A stretch of 64,000 nucleotides of DNA, taken from NCBI GenBank assembly GCA_949317995.1, contig OX439036.1, forward strand, positions 3,093,207-3,157,206, in the 5' to 3' direction. The translations under genes were made by a program, and so were the position numbers. Below, piece after piece: positions 9,250 to 21,800 of the stretch; within the stretch, counting starts at the first letter, position 1, and every line of letters begins with the position of its first letter. The notes under the pieces are model-generated. The model was given only the letters and a program-made list of their open reading frames with translations, was not told the DNA's origin and ran no database searches. This stretch comes from Acholoe squamosa (taxonomy: Eukaryota; Annelida; Polychaeta; Phyllodocida; Polynoidae).

Positions 9250-10875
9250 CATTTCCTACCATATAGACAAACACCAGAAAAACAGGCCGCAATAGGGGAA
9301 GAGTGTGAAAGGCTAGTACAACAGGGCATTCTGAGACAATGTGCTGAGGGCCCCTGGGCTTCCAGATCCTTTTTAGTACAAAAATCATCGAGAGGCCATA
9401 GGCTCGTCACAGATTTTGGTTATCTGAACCAGAACACGATAAATCAAGCCTTATCTACACCCCGGGCCGATGACACTCTAGACATGATAGGGTCACTCAG
9501 ACCAAGAGTATTCAGTAAGCTAGATGCCCAACAGGGATTTTTTCAAATTCCTATAAGACAGGAAGACCAGCATAAAACCGCATTCATAGCAAATGACAAA
9601 AAATATGTCTACGAAAGGATGCCGATGGGTTTAGCGACCGCACCTGTGGGATTCTGCCATCTAGTCACATTAATTCTGAACAAACTCAAATACAAATGTG
9701 CCCTACCATACCTAGATGACATATTGGTATTATCACCATCAATCGAACAACACTTCCATGACCTGGAAGATGTGTTCAACAGCTTAAGAGTTGGTAAACT
9801 CAAACTGAAGAAATCAAAATGTGAATACTTCATAGACAGAATAGACTTCTTGGGAATGAGAGTCACACCCATGGGACTGCAACCATCTCCCACAAAGGTG
9901 GAATCAATCAAAACCTTCCCAACACCAAAATCAGTCAAAAATGTCAGATCCTTCACAGGCCTATGCCAATACTTCAAAAAGTTTATCAAAGGTTATGCCC
10001 AAATCGCTAGACCATTGTATGATCTACAGACACATCTCAAAGCATTTGTCTGGACAGAGGAGGCAGATAATGCTTTCAAAACATTAAAGCATGCCCTCTG
10101 TACCAATGCTCTTCTCAGATATCCAAACTATGAGAAAGAGTTCAGTTTGGCAACTGATGCTTCCAATGTAAGTTTAGGAGCTGTACTCTCACAGAGAGAT
10201 AATGAAGGAGTGCTCAGACCAGTAGCCTTTGCAGGTAGAACCCTCTCCAAACATGAGAGAAATTACAATACCACAGAGAGAGAACTACTGGGAGTAGTGT
10301 ATGGAGTATTACACTTCAGACACTATCTAGAGACTAGACACTTCCAATTATACACAGACCATGCAGCCCTAATCCCACTATTAACCAATACAGGACTCAC
10401 ACATAGATGGGCCAGATGGGCTCTAGACATACAGCAATTTTCATTCACCATCCAACATGTGAAAGGTGATGATAACATACCTCCAGATGCTATGTCTAGA
10501 AGAGAATACCCAGACTCTGGACCCATGACTAACCCTCCACCCCCACCAAGGAGAGTTAGAGCAGCCAGTAGAACCAAGTTTGCAAAAGTAACAAAGAAAG
10601 TACCATTCAAAAGGGATGATCCACCCAACACCATTGAAAGGCCAGAGACACCCATTAGGGGTATCTTGAAGCAATCTACACACTATGTGTTTTGCCACTG
10701 TAAGAGAGAATACTCACAACTCTTTCCAGATAATGACTTTGAGCCTATTGAATTCTCATCACTCAATCAGATGCTGAAGGCAACTCCTAAGGAGCCACCC
10801 TTCACCCCACCTGACTCAGATGATGAAGATTCAGAAGACACAATATATGCTATTACGCAAGCAACTTCTAAATAA
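9250..10875 (+). pseudogene. pol: Pol part 2, copy B: reverse transcriptase and RNase H
   Basis: Same frame as the protease, separated only by the TGA. RT landmarks: LVTDFGYLNQN (copy C has DFRYLN; the Arg-to-Gly change is at a normally conserved place), FSKLDAQQGFFQIPI, PMGLATAP.GF, and the catalytic YLDD at 9709-9720, then FLGM and the thumb. RNase H: LATDAS (Asp at 10156), ERELLGVV, and YTDHAAL (Asp at 10357), ending with DAMSRR. A TAA at 10873-10875 stands where copy C has a Ser codon, cutting the basic linker to integrase. Ty3/gypsy order PR-RT-RH-IN is preserved. Confidence 0.92.
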
Positions 10876-10893
10876 GTCAGATTCTTTGAACCA

Positions 10894-12810
10894 ATGCAGG
10901 GAGAGGAAACATCAAACCATTTGTGTCCTATGACCACACGCTCAAAGACTAGAGAAATGATTCAGGAGGGCACACCAAAACCCCCCACACAATCACAAAC
11001 TATTCTAAATGAGAAAAAGGTCACAGGAAACAAACGTACCAAAACCCCACCTGCCAGGAAAAATGTCACAAAAGACACTGCATCTACTAAATCAAAGAAC
11101 TCTGAGACAAAGAAGAATGACAAAAAGCAAATTGTGCCTTTAAAGAAAAAGGTTGCCACTCCCATCAAGGCGAGAATAGGCCCTCCAGAGGAGCCTACAC
11201 ACCAAGACAAGAGTGACACACCCCAACAAAAGGCACAAGATAGGCCAATAGTCGATGAAAAAGAAAAAGAAAGAGACAGAATAAAACAACATGTGCTAGA
11301 TATAAATCAATTACTGGATCAGATTCCCGACACATCCATCTCAGGTTCAAACCTTGGCTTGGAACAAAGGAAGGACAAGGAACTATTGCCCCTCATACAA
11401 TATCTTGAGGATGGGACCTTGCCTGCACCAAAAGCACAAGGAAATAGAATCATCAACCAAGGCCAGACATACACCTTGGTAAATGGTACATTAGTCCATA
11501 TATGTCCCATAAATTGGAGAAAAACCAATACTGTACCACTTCAAATTGTTATACCACAGCAATGGGTAACAAGCACACTACAGTATTTCCATGACTCACC
11601 TACCGGCGGCCATCTTGGTTCAAGTAGGATGCTGTCAGCACTCCGACCTAGGGTATATTGGAAGTCTATGCTAGCAGACACAACAAAATATGTTTCCACC
11701 TGCCACACATGCCTCACAGCAAAAAGGCAAGTACACTCACACAAAACACCAATGACAGTGAGAGAGTACATGGCTTCACCAATGAAGTTCCTAAACCTCG
11801 ACGCGGTGGGACCACTTCCCACAACTGCCAGGGGAAACAAACATATACAAGTCTGCATAGATTATGCTACAAGATATGCAACAGCTTGGGCTACTACTGA
11901 CTTAAAAGCTGAAACAACAGCAGCAGAGTTCTACAAGAATATAATTTGTCATCATGGAACACCAGCCACTCTTCAAACAGACAATGGAACATGTTATACA
12001 GGTGCAAAGTTCACAAAGTTAACTAAACACCTCAAGATCAAACATAAATTCTCCTCACTATACAGGCCACAATCAAATGGGCTTGTGGAGAGATTTAATG
12101 CTAGCATCGGCACAGCGCTCAGAGCATTCTGCTCAAAGCACCAAAACAATTGGGATTCGTTTATTGAACCCATAACCTTTGCATTAAACAACACTGAATC
12201 CCAAACCACAGGATTCACCCCTTTCTTCCTACTCCATGGAAGAAACCCAGCCACCCCAATGGACTTAGGGCTGGGAATACAGGAAGACATATCCACCGTA
12301 GCAGACCATGTAGCTAACATGATAACAAATCAAGATACCTCTAGGAGGAAAGCTATAGAAAGGGTCGCCAAGCTACAAAAGGAAAGAAAGGATAGATATG
12401 ATAAGAAACTTACACCACAGGAAATCAAGGTCACTGACATGGTGTACCTAAACATACCAAGAATCCTGACCAACACAGAGTGTAAGAAACTCCAACCCCT
12501 TTTTATGGGACCATATGTTGTAGTAGATAGACCTAGTTTGACAAGTGCCAAACTCAAAAACTTGGACACCAATCTATTGGTGGCCAGACCAGTGCACATA
12601 GACAGGCTGAAAAAGGTTGTGGCTGTCAGAAACAATGAATTTGCACACAGGCTTATTCCACATGAGGCCAAATACTACAACAAAATTGTAAGGAACAAAA
12701 ATGATATCACCCTTACAAGAGAAACCACAGGCATAGGCCCTATCAAGCCTAGGCCTGCACACCACATACTAAGAAAAACATCTAGGTGTGGTGCAGTTTC
12801 AAGAAATTAG
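10894..12810 (+). pseudogene. pol: Pol part 3, copy B: integrase (domain itself intact)
   Basis: In frame with RT but separated by the TAA at 10873. A Lys/Pro-rich linker (about 130 residues) precedes the integrase. Zinc-binding HHCC: His at 11590 and 11611, Cys at 11701 and 11710. Catalytic triad: Asp 11800-11802, Asp 11980-11982 (TDNGT), Glu 12088-12090 (LVERFN), giving the family's D-x35-E spacing. A C-terminal GPY module (LFMGPYVVVDR...VHIDRLKK) follows; no chromodomain is seen. All key residues are present, so only translation past the upstream stops prevents function. Integrase joins cDNA ends to target DNA. Confidence 0.93.
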
Positions 12811-13638
12811 AAACAAATTGAGATACCAAAAGAACATAAGATTTTCAAAATGTATTACAAATTCTCTTCATCCACACATAAGACATGTGTGACTGATAAT
12901 GAATTACTTATATGTATATAAAGCCAATCAAATTTGTAAATATATCAGTAGGTTATTGCCTCTGAATGGTCAAAGCCTGGGACCCTCCAAGTAAAGCAGA
13001 CATGAAGTCTAAGAAGAGTAAGGGTAACACAATGGAGTGTCTAAAGCCTAATCCCCACATGAAAGAGCGCGCTATGCCAACACAGCAGTCTATAGAGATC
13101 AATTGGCCTTATAAGCTACCCTCAGACAACTGTCTAGACGGTCATGAATGGCTGTCCTGGATGACAGGAGGAGCTAATTACCAGTACACAGATTATACAA
13201 TAGAGCCCCACAGTTGTAGACACTGGAGATTAGGTGCACTGACTCCAGAGAAACAATACCATGCCCACAATGGATGTGGGTAGGGTAGGCTACATAAGAA
13301 GCACTGTGGACCATAGCCCACCATCAGTCTTCATCCAGCTGCAGTCTGGAACTCAAGTCTACAGGACCCCACTTGGGAATTAGCCAGCCCACTTCTCCAT
13401 TAGGAGAGACTGCACTAGGATAAAGAACACACCTACTTCACCTTTAACCTGACCTTACCATTTACTGGTCAATCTCTATAGACTCACCGGACATATTGCC
13501 AAGACAGCTCAATCTTGCAAAGGTACAGTTTGAACCACTTCATTTAAAGTGCTACACCATACACTTAGACTTTACCAGCACCAAATCACTACAAATTTGA
13601 CAAGACTTTAGACAGCAAACTTGCTTTACAGAAGCACC
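12811..13638 (+). other. Pol-env intergenic region, copy B
   Basis: About 830 bases between the integrase stop and the env ATG, conserved in copy C at 50548-51372. TTGCTTTACAG just before the env ATG (13621-13631) resembles a 3' splice site, which would suit a spliced env mRNA as in env-bearing errantiviruses. Copy C has CAC instead of CAG there. A possible small ORF inside is listed separately. Confidence 0.6.
12966..13283 (+). CDS. Possible small accessory ORF between pol and env, copy B
   Basis: A 105-codon frame starting MVKAWDPPSK, basic at the start, then DGHEWLSWMTGGANYQYTDYT. The corresponding segment of copy C keeps the reading for most of its length but lacks the ATG, has one TGA where B has Trp, and a one-base indel changes the tail. 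No family recognised. It could be an accessory protein, a decayed env exon, or chance. Confidence 0.25.
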   Translation: MVKAWDPPSKADMKSKKSKGNTMECLKPNPHMKERAMPTQQSIEINWPYKLPSDNCLDGHEWLSWMTGGANYQYTDYTIEPHSCRHWRLGALTPEKQYHAHNGCG

Positions 13639-16260
13639 ATGGGGAGACTGAGAGTTTCACCCATACTGCTAACTATGTTGTTATTATATACTATAGAACC
13701 ACTTACTGCAGGTTATACACCTGTGGTGAGACAAAACATAGGAGTAGTATTCAAACCTAGCCCTCAACCATTGGTCAATGGACATACAACCACAACACTG
13801 TTGTTAGCTATCCCCTACAAGATACCTCGGGCACCCATTGCCCAAGGATCCATAAGGGATAGAATACTCCAGTTGACCACTCCTACTCTACAAGATCATA
13901 CCTCTGGTCAAATTATCCAACAAGCCAAAGAGCTTGACACCTTGCTGGAAATTGCAGACAAGGAGATAAATGAAACATTAGCCTCCATCAAATTGTTCCT
14001 ATCCAACCCCATAAACACATTGGACAAGGCCAAAAGAGAGGCCATACTGGGTTTTCTAGCACCCCTGTTTCGCGGTGTGCTAGGTCTAGCCACAGTAGAA
14101 GATGTAAACCAAGTAATGGGACAGCTCAAGAACATAGATGAAATACTAAGAAAATTTGCTAAACAAGATCAGGAAGCAGCCAGTCTCATTGAAAAGATCA
14201 CGGACAGACAAGATAAGTTTGTTAAAGCATACATCCAAGATAAAAGGTACTGGACAGCACAATCAACACCATAGGTGACACCGTCAACCTGTGGGCCTCT
14301 AACATGTCCAGGTCACTTGACTCATATTCAAGGCACGAGAAAACTCAAAGGAAAAAAAAGCAAGTACTAAATGATGCAATAATTATCATACAGCACGAAT
14401 GAATACAGTTCAATCACTGCAAAGGACAAATGCAGCCCTGAGGATGCTATCATCAGGAATCCTAACCCCTGATATAGTACCACCCTCAGACCTTGCTAGG
14501 TACTTAATTGACATTAATAACAAACTTAGGATTACACACCCTGGAGCACAAGTCGCAATTAATGACTTAGATTTCTATTATTCACAGAAGCTGACCTCAT
14601 ACACTTACTCAGCTCACCATATATATATTCATCTGGACATTATAATTCAATCTCGACCTCGACCTTCAAACTGTACCAAATGATTACATCACCCATGCCT
14701 ATAGACACACAGGAGACCCCCACCAGAGGAGTCACCAAGTTGCAAACCACAACTGAGTTTCTAGCAGTATCTTACGACGAATCATTATTCATTGAATTGG
14801 ACTCAGCAGATATGCAGGCATGTGAAGGTACTACAGTAAAGGTATGCAGAGATGTAAATGGTAGAATCTATAAACACAGGCCTACATGCCCTGTAGCCAT
14901 TTTTACTAACCAGGCTCAACAGATTAAGGAACATTGCAAGTTTACAGTTTCACCACTGCAAACACCTACCACCCATGCTATTTCCATTTCTGAAGACGAG
15001 TATCTGGTCACTACTAATGAACCCCATTACTTTATCAACTGCCACGGTAAAACGTCTGAAACTCGAAAAGCCCAGTCCTACTCAATCATAGGTGTACCCT
15101 GTGGGTGCACAACCAGTGTAGGAGAATTTTCTCTTCCAAACACAAGGTTGCCCTGTAACTCAACCTTATCATTTCATTACATTCTCAAGACAATTAATTT
15201 ACCTTTCATGGCAGCACTTAACCAAATTTCTGAAACCAAACCAGATGAAAGAGAGAATCTTCCAAATTTCCCAGTAGTAAACCTTTCTAGAACCTTAGAA
15301 AAACTACAGGAAAATCCAATCATGGATGATATTACTCAACTAAATTTAGAGCCCTTTGCCAAAACATTATTAAAAGATGCCTCCAACCTTGATAAGGCAA
15401 TGGAAACACGCTATGTAGAGTCACACCTACGTCGAGTTACAGAGCATCCAATCTTCCAAAGCTTAGGACTCATCCTAGGGATATCAGCTGACATTTTTAT
15501 AGTATACATACTACTCAAACTGTACAGACTAGGAGGGACTGTAGCCTACCTGCCTACAGCCAAAGCATTTAGACTAGTCACCGAGCTGCCCATACACAAA
15601 TTGCTTCCAGATAAGAATCCTACCAAATTAACCCCTACAGAGGAAACTCACACCCCTTTCCTCACAATTCAGGAAACTCACACCCTGCTAATTGCTATTT
15701 TATTCACCCTGACCATCTACTCAGCCTACAGAATAATGAAGTACCTTAAGAAATTTGCACAGACACACTGTGGCAAGAAAAATGTGGCCAAGCGCACAAA
15801 TCCCACAATATATTTTAAAATATATTGCGGAGACTCAAACTTCGCGCTACCCTTGAGGCCAATACCACATGAATTTGATGAGATTAAATCAGCAGCTGCC
15901 CCGACCTATAAGGAAATAGTGGTTAAAACCTTCCCACTACCTAAGGCTATATTTACCTGGAATGGACCAGCAGTTATAACAACACAGAGAGGAGAATTTG
16001 CTTATCACCTTCCTCAGGTGATACACTTACCTTGGCGCACTAGGTTCAGTACCATACCAGCCCTTAAAAACAAAGGACTGTACTATTCCATGCTTCTCCA
16101 GAATGATTGTGGCACCAGCCCGGTGACCATGACAGCACTGGAAAATACAACAGATATAATTATTGACGAACAAAAGGAGGAGACCGCAAGGTCAAACATG
16201 CAGACTATTGCTAATTTTCTAAACCACCAACCCTCCCCGGTGACCGTGGAAACAGCCTAG
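13639..16260 (+). pseudogene. env: Env-like fusion glycoprotein, copy B (three frameshifts)
   Basis: Starts at ATG 13639 in CACCATGG context with a hydrophobic signal peptide (LLTMLLLYTIEPL). It matches the intact env of copy C throughout, but one-base deletions at about 14246, 14390 and 14655 break the frame into 13639-14274, 14399-14683 and 14680-16260. Recognisable parts: the basic KAKR followed by a hydrophobic glycine-rich stretch, a heptad-repeat region, a Cys-rich domain, and two membrane segments near the C-terminus (ILGISADIFIVYILL and LIAILFTLTIYSAY). It cannot make a functional envelope protein as it stands. Class assignment is discussed under the copy C env. Confidence 0.9.
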
Positions 16261-16904
16261 ACTGCCCACAGCCTAGACTGCCCCCAGTCCACCACCAGGA
16301 GACACTGAGATGACACATCTCACACATGACACACACCTCCACTGTCAATGAAATTATCTAAGTATTGAAAAATTGATTTAGAAAAAAAATATATACACAG
16401 CCACTTGTTGATGTATAATATGAAAATCTATGGTATTCTCACAAAAATCGATGATAAATGCGCGCATATACGCAGAAATTGCAAATTGTAAATTGTACAA
16501 ATCTAACATTAATATACATGATTGCAAGGTAGATAACTAAGACAGTTTTTGTACCACATTAGCACTTGTATACTATACCAAGGTTTACTTAAGGTAACAC
16601 ACCTTAGGTATCCAAGAAAATTGTTGGAAAAATGAATGAAAAAAAAAAAAAAAAAAAATTGTTGAGGAAAATTGTTGACATGAAAAATGTTTACTTAAGA
16701 TACTCACCAAATAATCTCTTTCAGGGACACTTACTCAAGAAGGCTAGGGAAAAGTCAATTAAAAGCAGCGGCCCACTGCCGAAATTGCCAATTAATACAC
16801 CCATATAGCAAAATCAAAGAGTAACTCAGAGACAAACAAGCCTATTGTACATGAAGTACTTTGTTTTTCCGGTCCTCGGAAAAATTTGTCTCAAATCCCA
16901 AAAA

Positions 16905-17450
16905 TTGTATAGTGTAAACTAGATTGTATGTTTGTACCCAATTTGCACACTAAAATTGATATGTTGCACACCAGATTGTACGCTTGTACCCAATTTGCAC
17001 ACTAAAATTGTATGTTTGCACATCAGATTGTACGCTTGCACCCAATTTACACACTAAAATTGTATGTTGCACACTAGATTGTAAGTTTGTACCCAATTTG
17101 CACACTTAAATTGTATGTTGCACATTATACTGTATGCCTGTACCCGATTCATACACTAAAATCAGGTTTTTTACAAAAATCAACATTTTTATGTGTAACC
17201 AAGCTGTACGCAAAATCATACATGTGCATTCAGAAATTATCAATTGAACGCAAAATTATATATTGGCATACTAAAATTGTGAATTGAACGCGAAATTGTA
17301 TATTTGCATATTAAAATTGCCAAATATACGCGAAATTATATATTTGCATACTGAAATTGCCAAATGTACGCGAAAATTATATATTTGCATACTAAAATTG
17401 TCAATTGAACGCAATTACACGCAAAATTGTAAATTTGCACACTAAATTGG
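16905..17450 (+). repeat. Two nested minisatellites in the 3' region, copy B
   Basis: First, about four or five units of roughly 50 bases built on TTGTACCCAATTTGCACACTA and ATTGTATGTTGCACAC (16905-17150). Second, units of about 40 bases containing CGCGAAATTATATATTTGCATACTAAAATTG (shown here in part; 17215-17450). Several units contain ATTTGCATA. Both families recur in copy C (46200-46935), the second with more units. Confidence 0.8.
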
Positions 17451-17787
17451 CATTTATGTTCAATTTGCACGCTAAATTGAACATTGGATGCCAAAATTGC
17501 ACACTATTTGCCAAATTGTATGTTGTACATAAAAGTGGAAAATTGTACCCAAAATTGATGTTACATAAGCAAACACGCTCAGGTATGGTAAGATATAGAA
17601 ACTCGGAAATGTACTTATACCCAGGAGAAAATTGTTTATACTGACAAAGCTATACCACAAAAATTGCATTTGAAGCACTCCCCATTACTTCAAATCCTCT
17701 TACAAACAGTATATAACTCCAAAATAAGGTAAAAATTGTATAAATTGTACATTCCCTCGGCGAAATGACGGAGTTTCGCATTCTCTC

Positions 17788-17800
17788 AGGGGAGAGGGAG
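17788..17800 (+). promoter_or_regulatory. Polypurine tract, copy B
   Basis: AGGGGAGAGGGAG, seven bases before the LTR start TGATATACC. Copy C has GGGGGAGAGGGAG at the same place. It serves as the primer for plus-strand DNA synthesis. Confidence 0.8.
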
Positions 17801-17807
17801 TATTCTA

Positions 17808-18219
17808 TGATATACCATTTTATTATTCCATAAATTCTAACATATTTTGTATTAATCAAAGAATGTCTATGAAATTAATACATAGGTTGGTTCTAAGAGC
17901 TATAAGAGCGCTCAAACTTTGTATAAGAGCGTTCATGCCCCACTGCACACCAGCCAGAGTCAGTTAGACAGAGTTTGTGACATCAAAGGGTCCGACCTAA
18001 TGGTCCACTGCACAATATAATAAAAAGGAGGGTCTCAGTGTGCGACCTCATGGTTCAGTGCACAAACTAATAACTTGTAAGTGAATGCAAACGGCCGTTA
18101 GGGGTGCCTGGGCACCACAGACGCCCTCATGAGTGTCTGAGCACTCTAAGGACTGAACAATGGGTTACATAAGCACGACGCCATAACCGTCCGGTCGCTC
18201 TAGCGTCGCTCCTGAGCAA
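17808..18219 (+). repeat. 3' LTR of copy B, truncated
   Basis: Begins TGATATACCATTTTATTATT, as do the LTRs of copy C, and continues through LTR base 412, ending at CTCCTGAGCAA. The following base starts unrelated sequence. It shares copy-B-specific differences with the 5' LTR (for example the GGGGTGCCTGGGCACC segment). The AATAAA lies beyond the break, so RNA ending here would need another signal. Confidence 0.9.
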
Positions 18220-18838
18220 TGGTATATGATAATATTCCAATGGAATCATTCAGTATAACAGAATGGATATCAAATGAGCAACTAATACAAGAGACAAAGG
18301 TCCAAGGATGGAGTTTCACACTTTGCTTAGAAAACAAAGAAAAGCAATAACAAAAAAATAGCATGAGCACTTTGACAGAGGAAAAAAAAATAGTTTGATT
18401 TGGGGTGAGTATGTATTTGGACAGTTACAGTGATGTTATCATTGTCACTAAAAGCAGGAAACATTCAATTGCCCAAAATGGACTCAGACGAGGCATTCTA
18501 ATAGAGAGAGTGGCATGGGTTTCTGTGGTAAGATGACCAATGATAGACCTTGACCTTGGAGATGGCCTATTGCTGACCTTGTCACTGGCACTGGGGGCTG
18601 ACTCTCGGGTAGGGTTAAAAGAGTAGCCTTGATCTTAGTAATCTGGAGGTACCTGGGGATCAGGGTATTTTAACCCTTCAACTCTCAGAGCTTCAAAATC
18701 CATTCAGAGGTCATGCCCATTTATAAGATAAATAGAATACGCTTGACAGCAAGTCTATAGAATATCATGATTGTAGATGAAATGTGCAGCCCTTGAAAGG
18801 CTGATGATGCAGTAGTGCATAATGCTACTGTCTTGTCC
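18220..18838. other. Unassigned sequence after copy B
   Basis: No gene, element or clear repeat recognised. It ends at the start of the 21-bp minisatellite. Confidence 0.5.
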
Positions 18839-18839
18839 T

Positions 18840-21800
18840 GAAGCAGCATCGAGGGCTGCTGATGCAGCATTGAGGGCTGCTGATGCAGCATTGAGGGCAG
18901 CTGATGCAGCATTGAGGGCTGCTGATGCAGCATTGAGGGCTGCTGATGCAACATTGAGGGCTGCTGATGCAGCATTGAGGGCAGCTGATGCAGCATTGAG
19001 GGCTGCTGATGCAGCATTGAGGGCTGCTGATGCAGCATTGAGTACTGCTGATGCAGCATTGAGGGCTGCTGATGCAGCATTGAGGGCTGCTGATGCAGCA
19101 TTGAGGGCTGCTGATGCAGCATTGAGAACTCATGATGCAGCATTGAGGGCTGATGATGCAGCATTGAGGGCTGCTGATGCAGCATTGAGTACTGCTGATG
19201 CAGCATTGAGGGCTGCTGATGCAGCATTGAGGGCTGCTGATGCAGCATTGAAAGCTTCTGATGCAGCATTGAGGGCTGCTGATGCAGCGTTGAGGGCTGC
19301 TGATGCAGCGTTGAGGGCTGCTGATGCAGCATTGAGGATTGCTGATGCAGCATTGAGGATTGCTGATGCAGCATTGAGGGCTGCTGATGCAGCATTGAGG
19401 GCTGCTGATGCAGCATTGAGGGCTGCTGATGCAGCATTGAGGGCTGCTGATGCAGCATTGAGGGCTGCTGATGCAGCGTTGAGGGCTGCTGATGCATCGT
19501 TGAGGGCTGCTGATGCAGTGTTGAGGGCTGCTGATGGAGCGTTGAGGGCTGCTGATGCATCGTTGAGGGCTGCTGATGCATCGTTGAGGGCTGCTGATGC
19601 AGTGTTGAGGGCTGCTGATGGAGCGTTGAGGGCTGCTGATGCATCGTTGAGGGGTGCTGATGCAGCGTTGATGGCTGCAGATGCAGCATTGAGGGGTGCT
19701 GATGCAGTGTTGAGGGCTGCTGATGCAGAGTTGAGGGGTGCTGATGCAGCGTTGAAGGCTGCTGATGCAGCGTTGAGGGCTGCTGATGCAGCCTTGATGG
19801 CTGCTGATGCAGCGTTGAGGGCTGCTGATGCAGCGTTGAGGGCTGCTGATGCAGCGTTGAGGGCTGCTGATGTAGCGTTGAGGGCTGCTGATGTAGCGTT
19901 GAGGGCTGCTGATGAAGCATTGAAGGCTGCTGATGTAGGAGAGCATCAAGCCAATTCCTCTTCCTGATGCAGCATTGAGGGCTGCTGATGCAAGAGTGTA
20001 TCATGACAATTTGTTTTCCTTATGCAGCATTGAGGGCTGCTGATGCAGCATTGAGGGCTGCTGATGCAGCGTTGATGGCTGCTGATGCAGCATTGAGGAT
20101 TGCTGATGCAGCATTGAAGGCTGCTGATGCAGCATTGAGGGCTACTGATGCAGCATTGAGGGCTGCTGATGCAGCGTTGAGGATTGCTGATGCAGCATTG
20201 AGGGCTGCTGATGCAGCATTGAGGGCTACTGATGCAGCATTGAGGGCTGCTGATGCAGCATTGAGGGCTGCTTATGCAGCATTGAGGGCTGCTGCTTCAG
20301 CATTGAGGGCTGCTGATGCAGCATTGAGGGCTGCTGATGCAGCGTTGAAGGCTGCTGATGCAGCATTGAGGGCTGATGATGCAGCGTTGAGGGCTGCTGA
20401 TGCAGCATTGAGGGCTGCTGCTTCAGCATTGAGGGCTGCTGATGCAGCATTGAGGGCTGCTGATGCAGCGTTGATGGCTGCTGATGCAGCATTGAGGATT
20501 GCTGATGCAGCATTGAGGATTGCTGATGCAGCATTGAGGGCTGATGATGCAGCGTTGAGGGCTGCTGATGCAGCATTGAGGATTGCTGATGCAGCATTGA
20601 GGATTGCTGATGCAGCGTTGAGGATTGCTGATGCAGCATTGAGGGCTGATGATGCAGCGTTGAGGGCTGCTGATGCAGCATTGAGGATTGCTAATGCAGC
20701 ATTGAGGATTGCTGATGCAGCGTTGAGGGCTGCTGATGCAGCATTGAGGGCTGATGATGCAGCATTGAGGGCTGCTGATGCAGCATTGAGGATTGCTGAT
20801 GCAGCATTGAGGGCTGCTGATGCAGCATTGAGGATTGCTGATGCAGCATTGAGGGCTGCTGATGCAGCATTGAGGGCTGCTGATGCAGCATTGAGGGCTG
20901 CTGATGCAGCGTTGAGGGCTGCTGATGCATCGTTGAGGGCTGCTGATGCAGCGTTGAGGGCTGCTGATGCAGCGTTGAGGGCTGCTGATGCATCGTTGAG
21001 GGGTGCTGATGCAGCGTTGATGGCTGCAGATGCAGCATTGAGGGCTGCTGATGCAGCATTGAAGGCTGCTGATGCAGCATTGAGGGCTGCTGATGCAGCG
21101 TTGAGAACTGCTGATGCAGCATTAAGGGCTGATGATGCAGCGTTGATGGCTGCAGATGCAGCATTGAGGGCTGCTGATGCAGTGTTGAGGGCTGCTGATG
21201 CAGAGTTGAGGGGTGCTGATGCAGCGTTGAAGGCTGCTGATGCAGCGTTGAGGGCTGCTTATGAAGCATTGAAGGCTGCTGATGTAGGAGAGCATCAAGC
21301 CAATTTCTCTTCCTGATGCAGCATTGAGGGCTGCTGATGCATCGTTGAGGGCTGCTGATGCATCGTTGAGGGGTGCTGATGCAGCGTTGATGGCTGCAGA
21401 TGCAGCATTGAGGGGTGCTGATGCAGTGTTGAGGGGTGCTGATGCAGCGTTGAAGGCTGCTGATGCAGAGTTGAGGGGTGCTGATGCAGCGTTGAAGGCT
21501 GCTGATGCAGCGTTGAGGGCTGCTGATGAAGCATTGAAGGCTGCTGATGTAGGAGAGCATCAAGCCAATTTCTCTTCCTGATGCAGCATTGAGGGCTGCT
21601 GATGCAATAGTGCATCAAGCCGAATTGTTGTCCTGATGCAGCATTGAGGGCTGCTGATGCAAGAGTGTATCATGACAATTTGTTTTCCTTATGCAGCATT
21701 GAGGGCTGCTGATGCAGCATTGAGGGCTGCTGATGCAGCATTGAGGATTGCTGATGCAGCATTGAGGGCTGCTGATGCAGCATTGAGGGCTGCTGATGCA

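Larger units (their letters stand above)
16261..17807 (+). other. 3' non-coding region of copy B
   Basis: Runs from the env stop to the 3' LTR. It holds a segment (about 16490-16900) not present in copy C, including a run of about 20 A at 16641-16659, then two families of tandem repeats and the polypurine tract. The antisense gene segment found here in copy C is absent: about 85 bases stand where copy C has about 830. Confidence 0.75.
4179..18219 (+). mobile_element. Env-class Ty3/gypsy retroelement, copy B (both LTRs truncated)
   Basis: Plus-strand element in the order LTR, leader with 20-bp repeats, gag, pol (PR-RT-RH-IN), env, 3' repeat region, polypurine tract, LTR. The 5' LTR lacks its first 133 bases and the 3' LTR ends after 412 bases, so no target-site duplication remains. 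Pol has two nonsense codons and env three one-base deletions; gag is open. Internal sequence closely matches copies A and C, so it was inserted or copied recently on an evolutionary scale, but it cannot produce its enzymes without complementation. Confidence 0.93.

Noticed and set aside
18220..18240. ATGGTATATGATAATATTCC after the truncated LTR resembles the inverted LTR start
   Set aside because: Only about ten bases match before diverging; not enough to claim an inverted LTR fragment.
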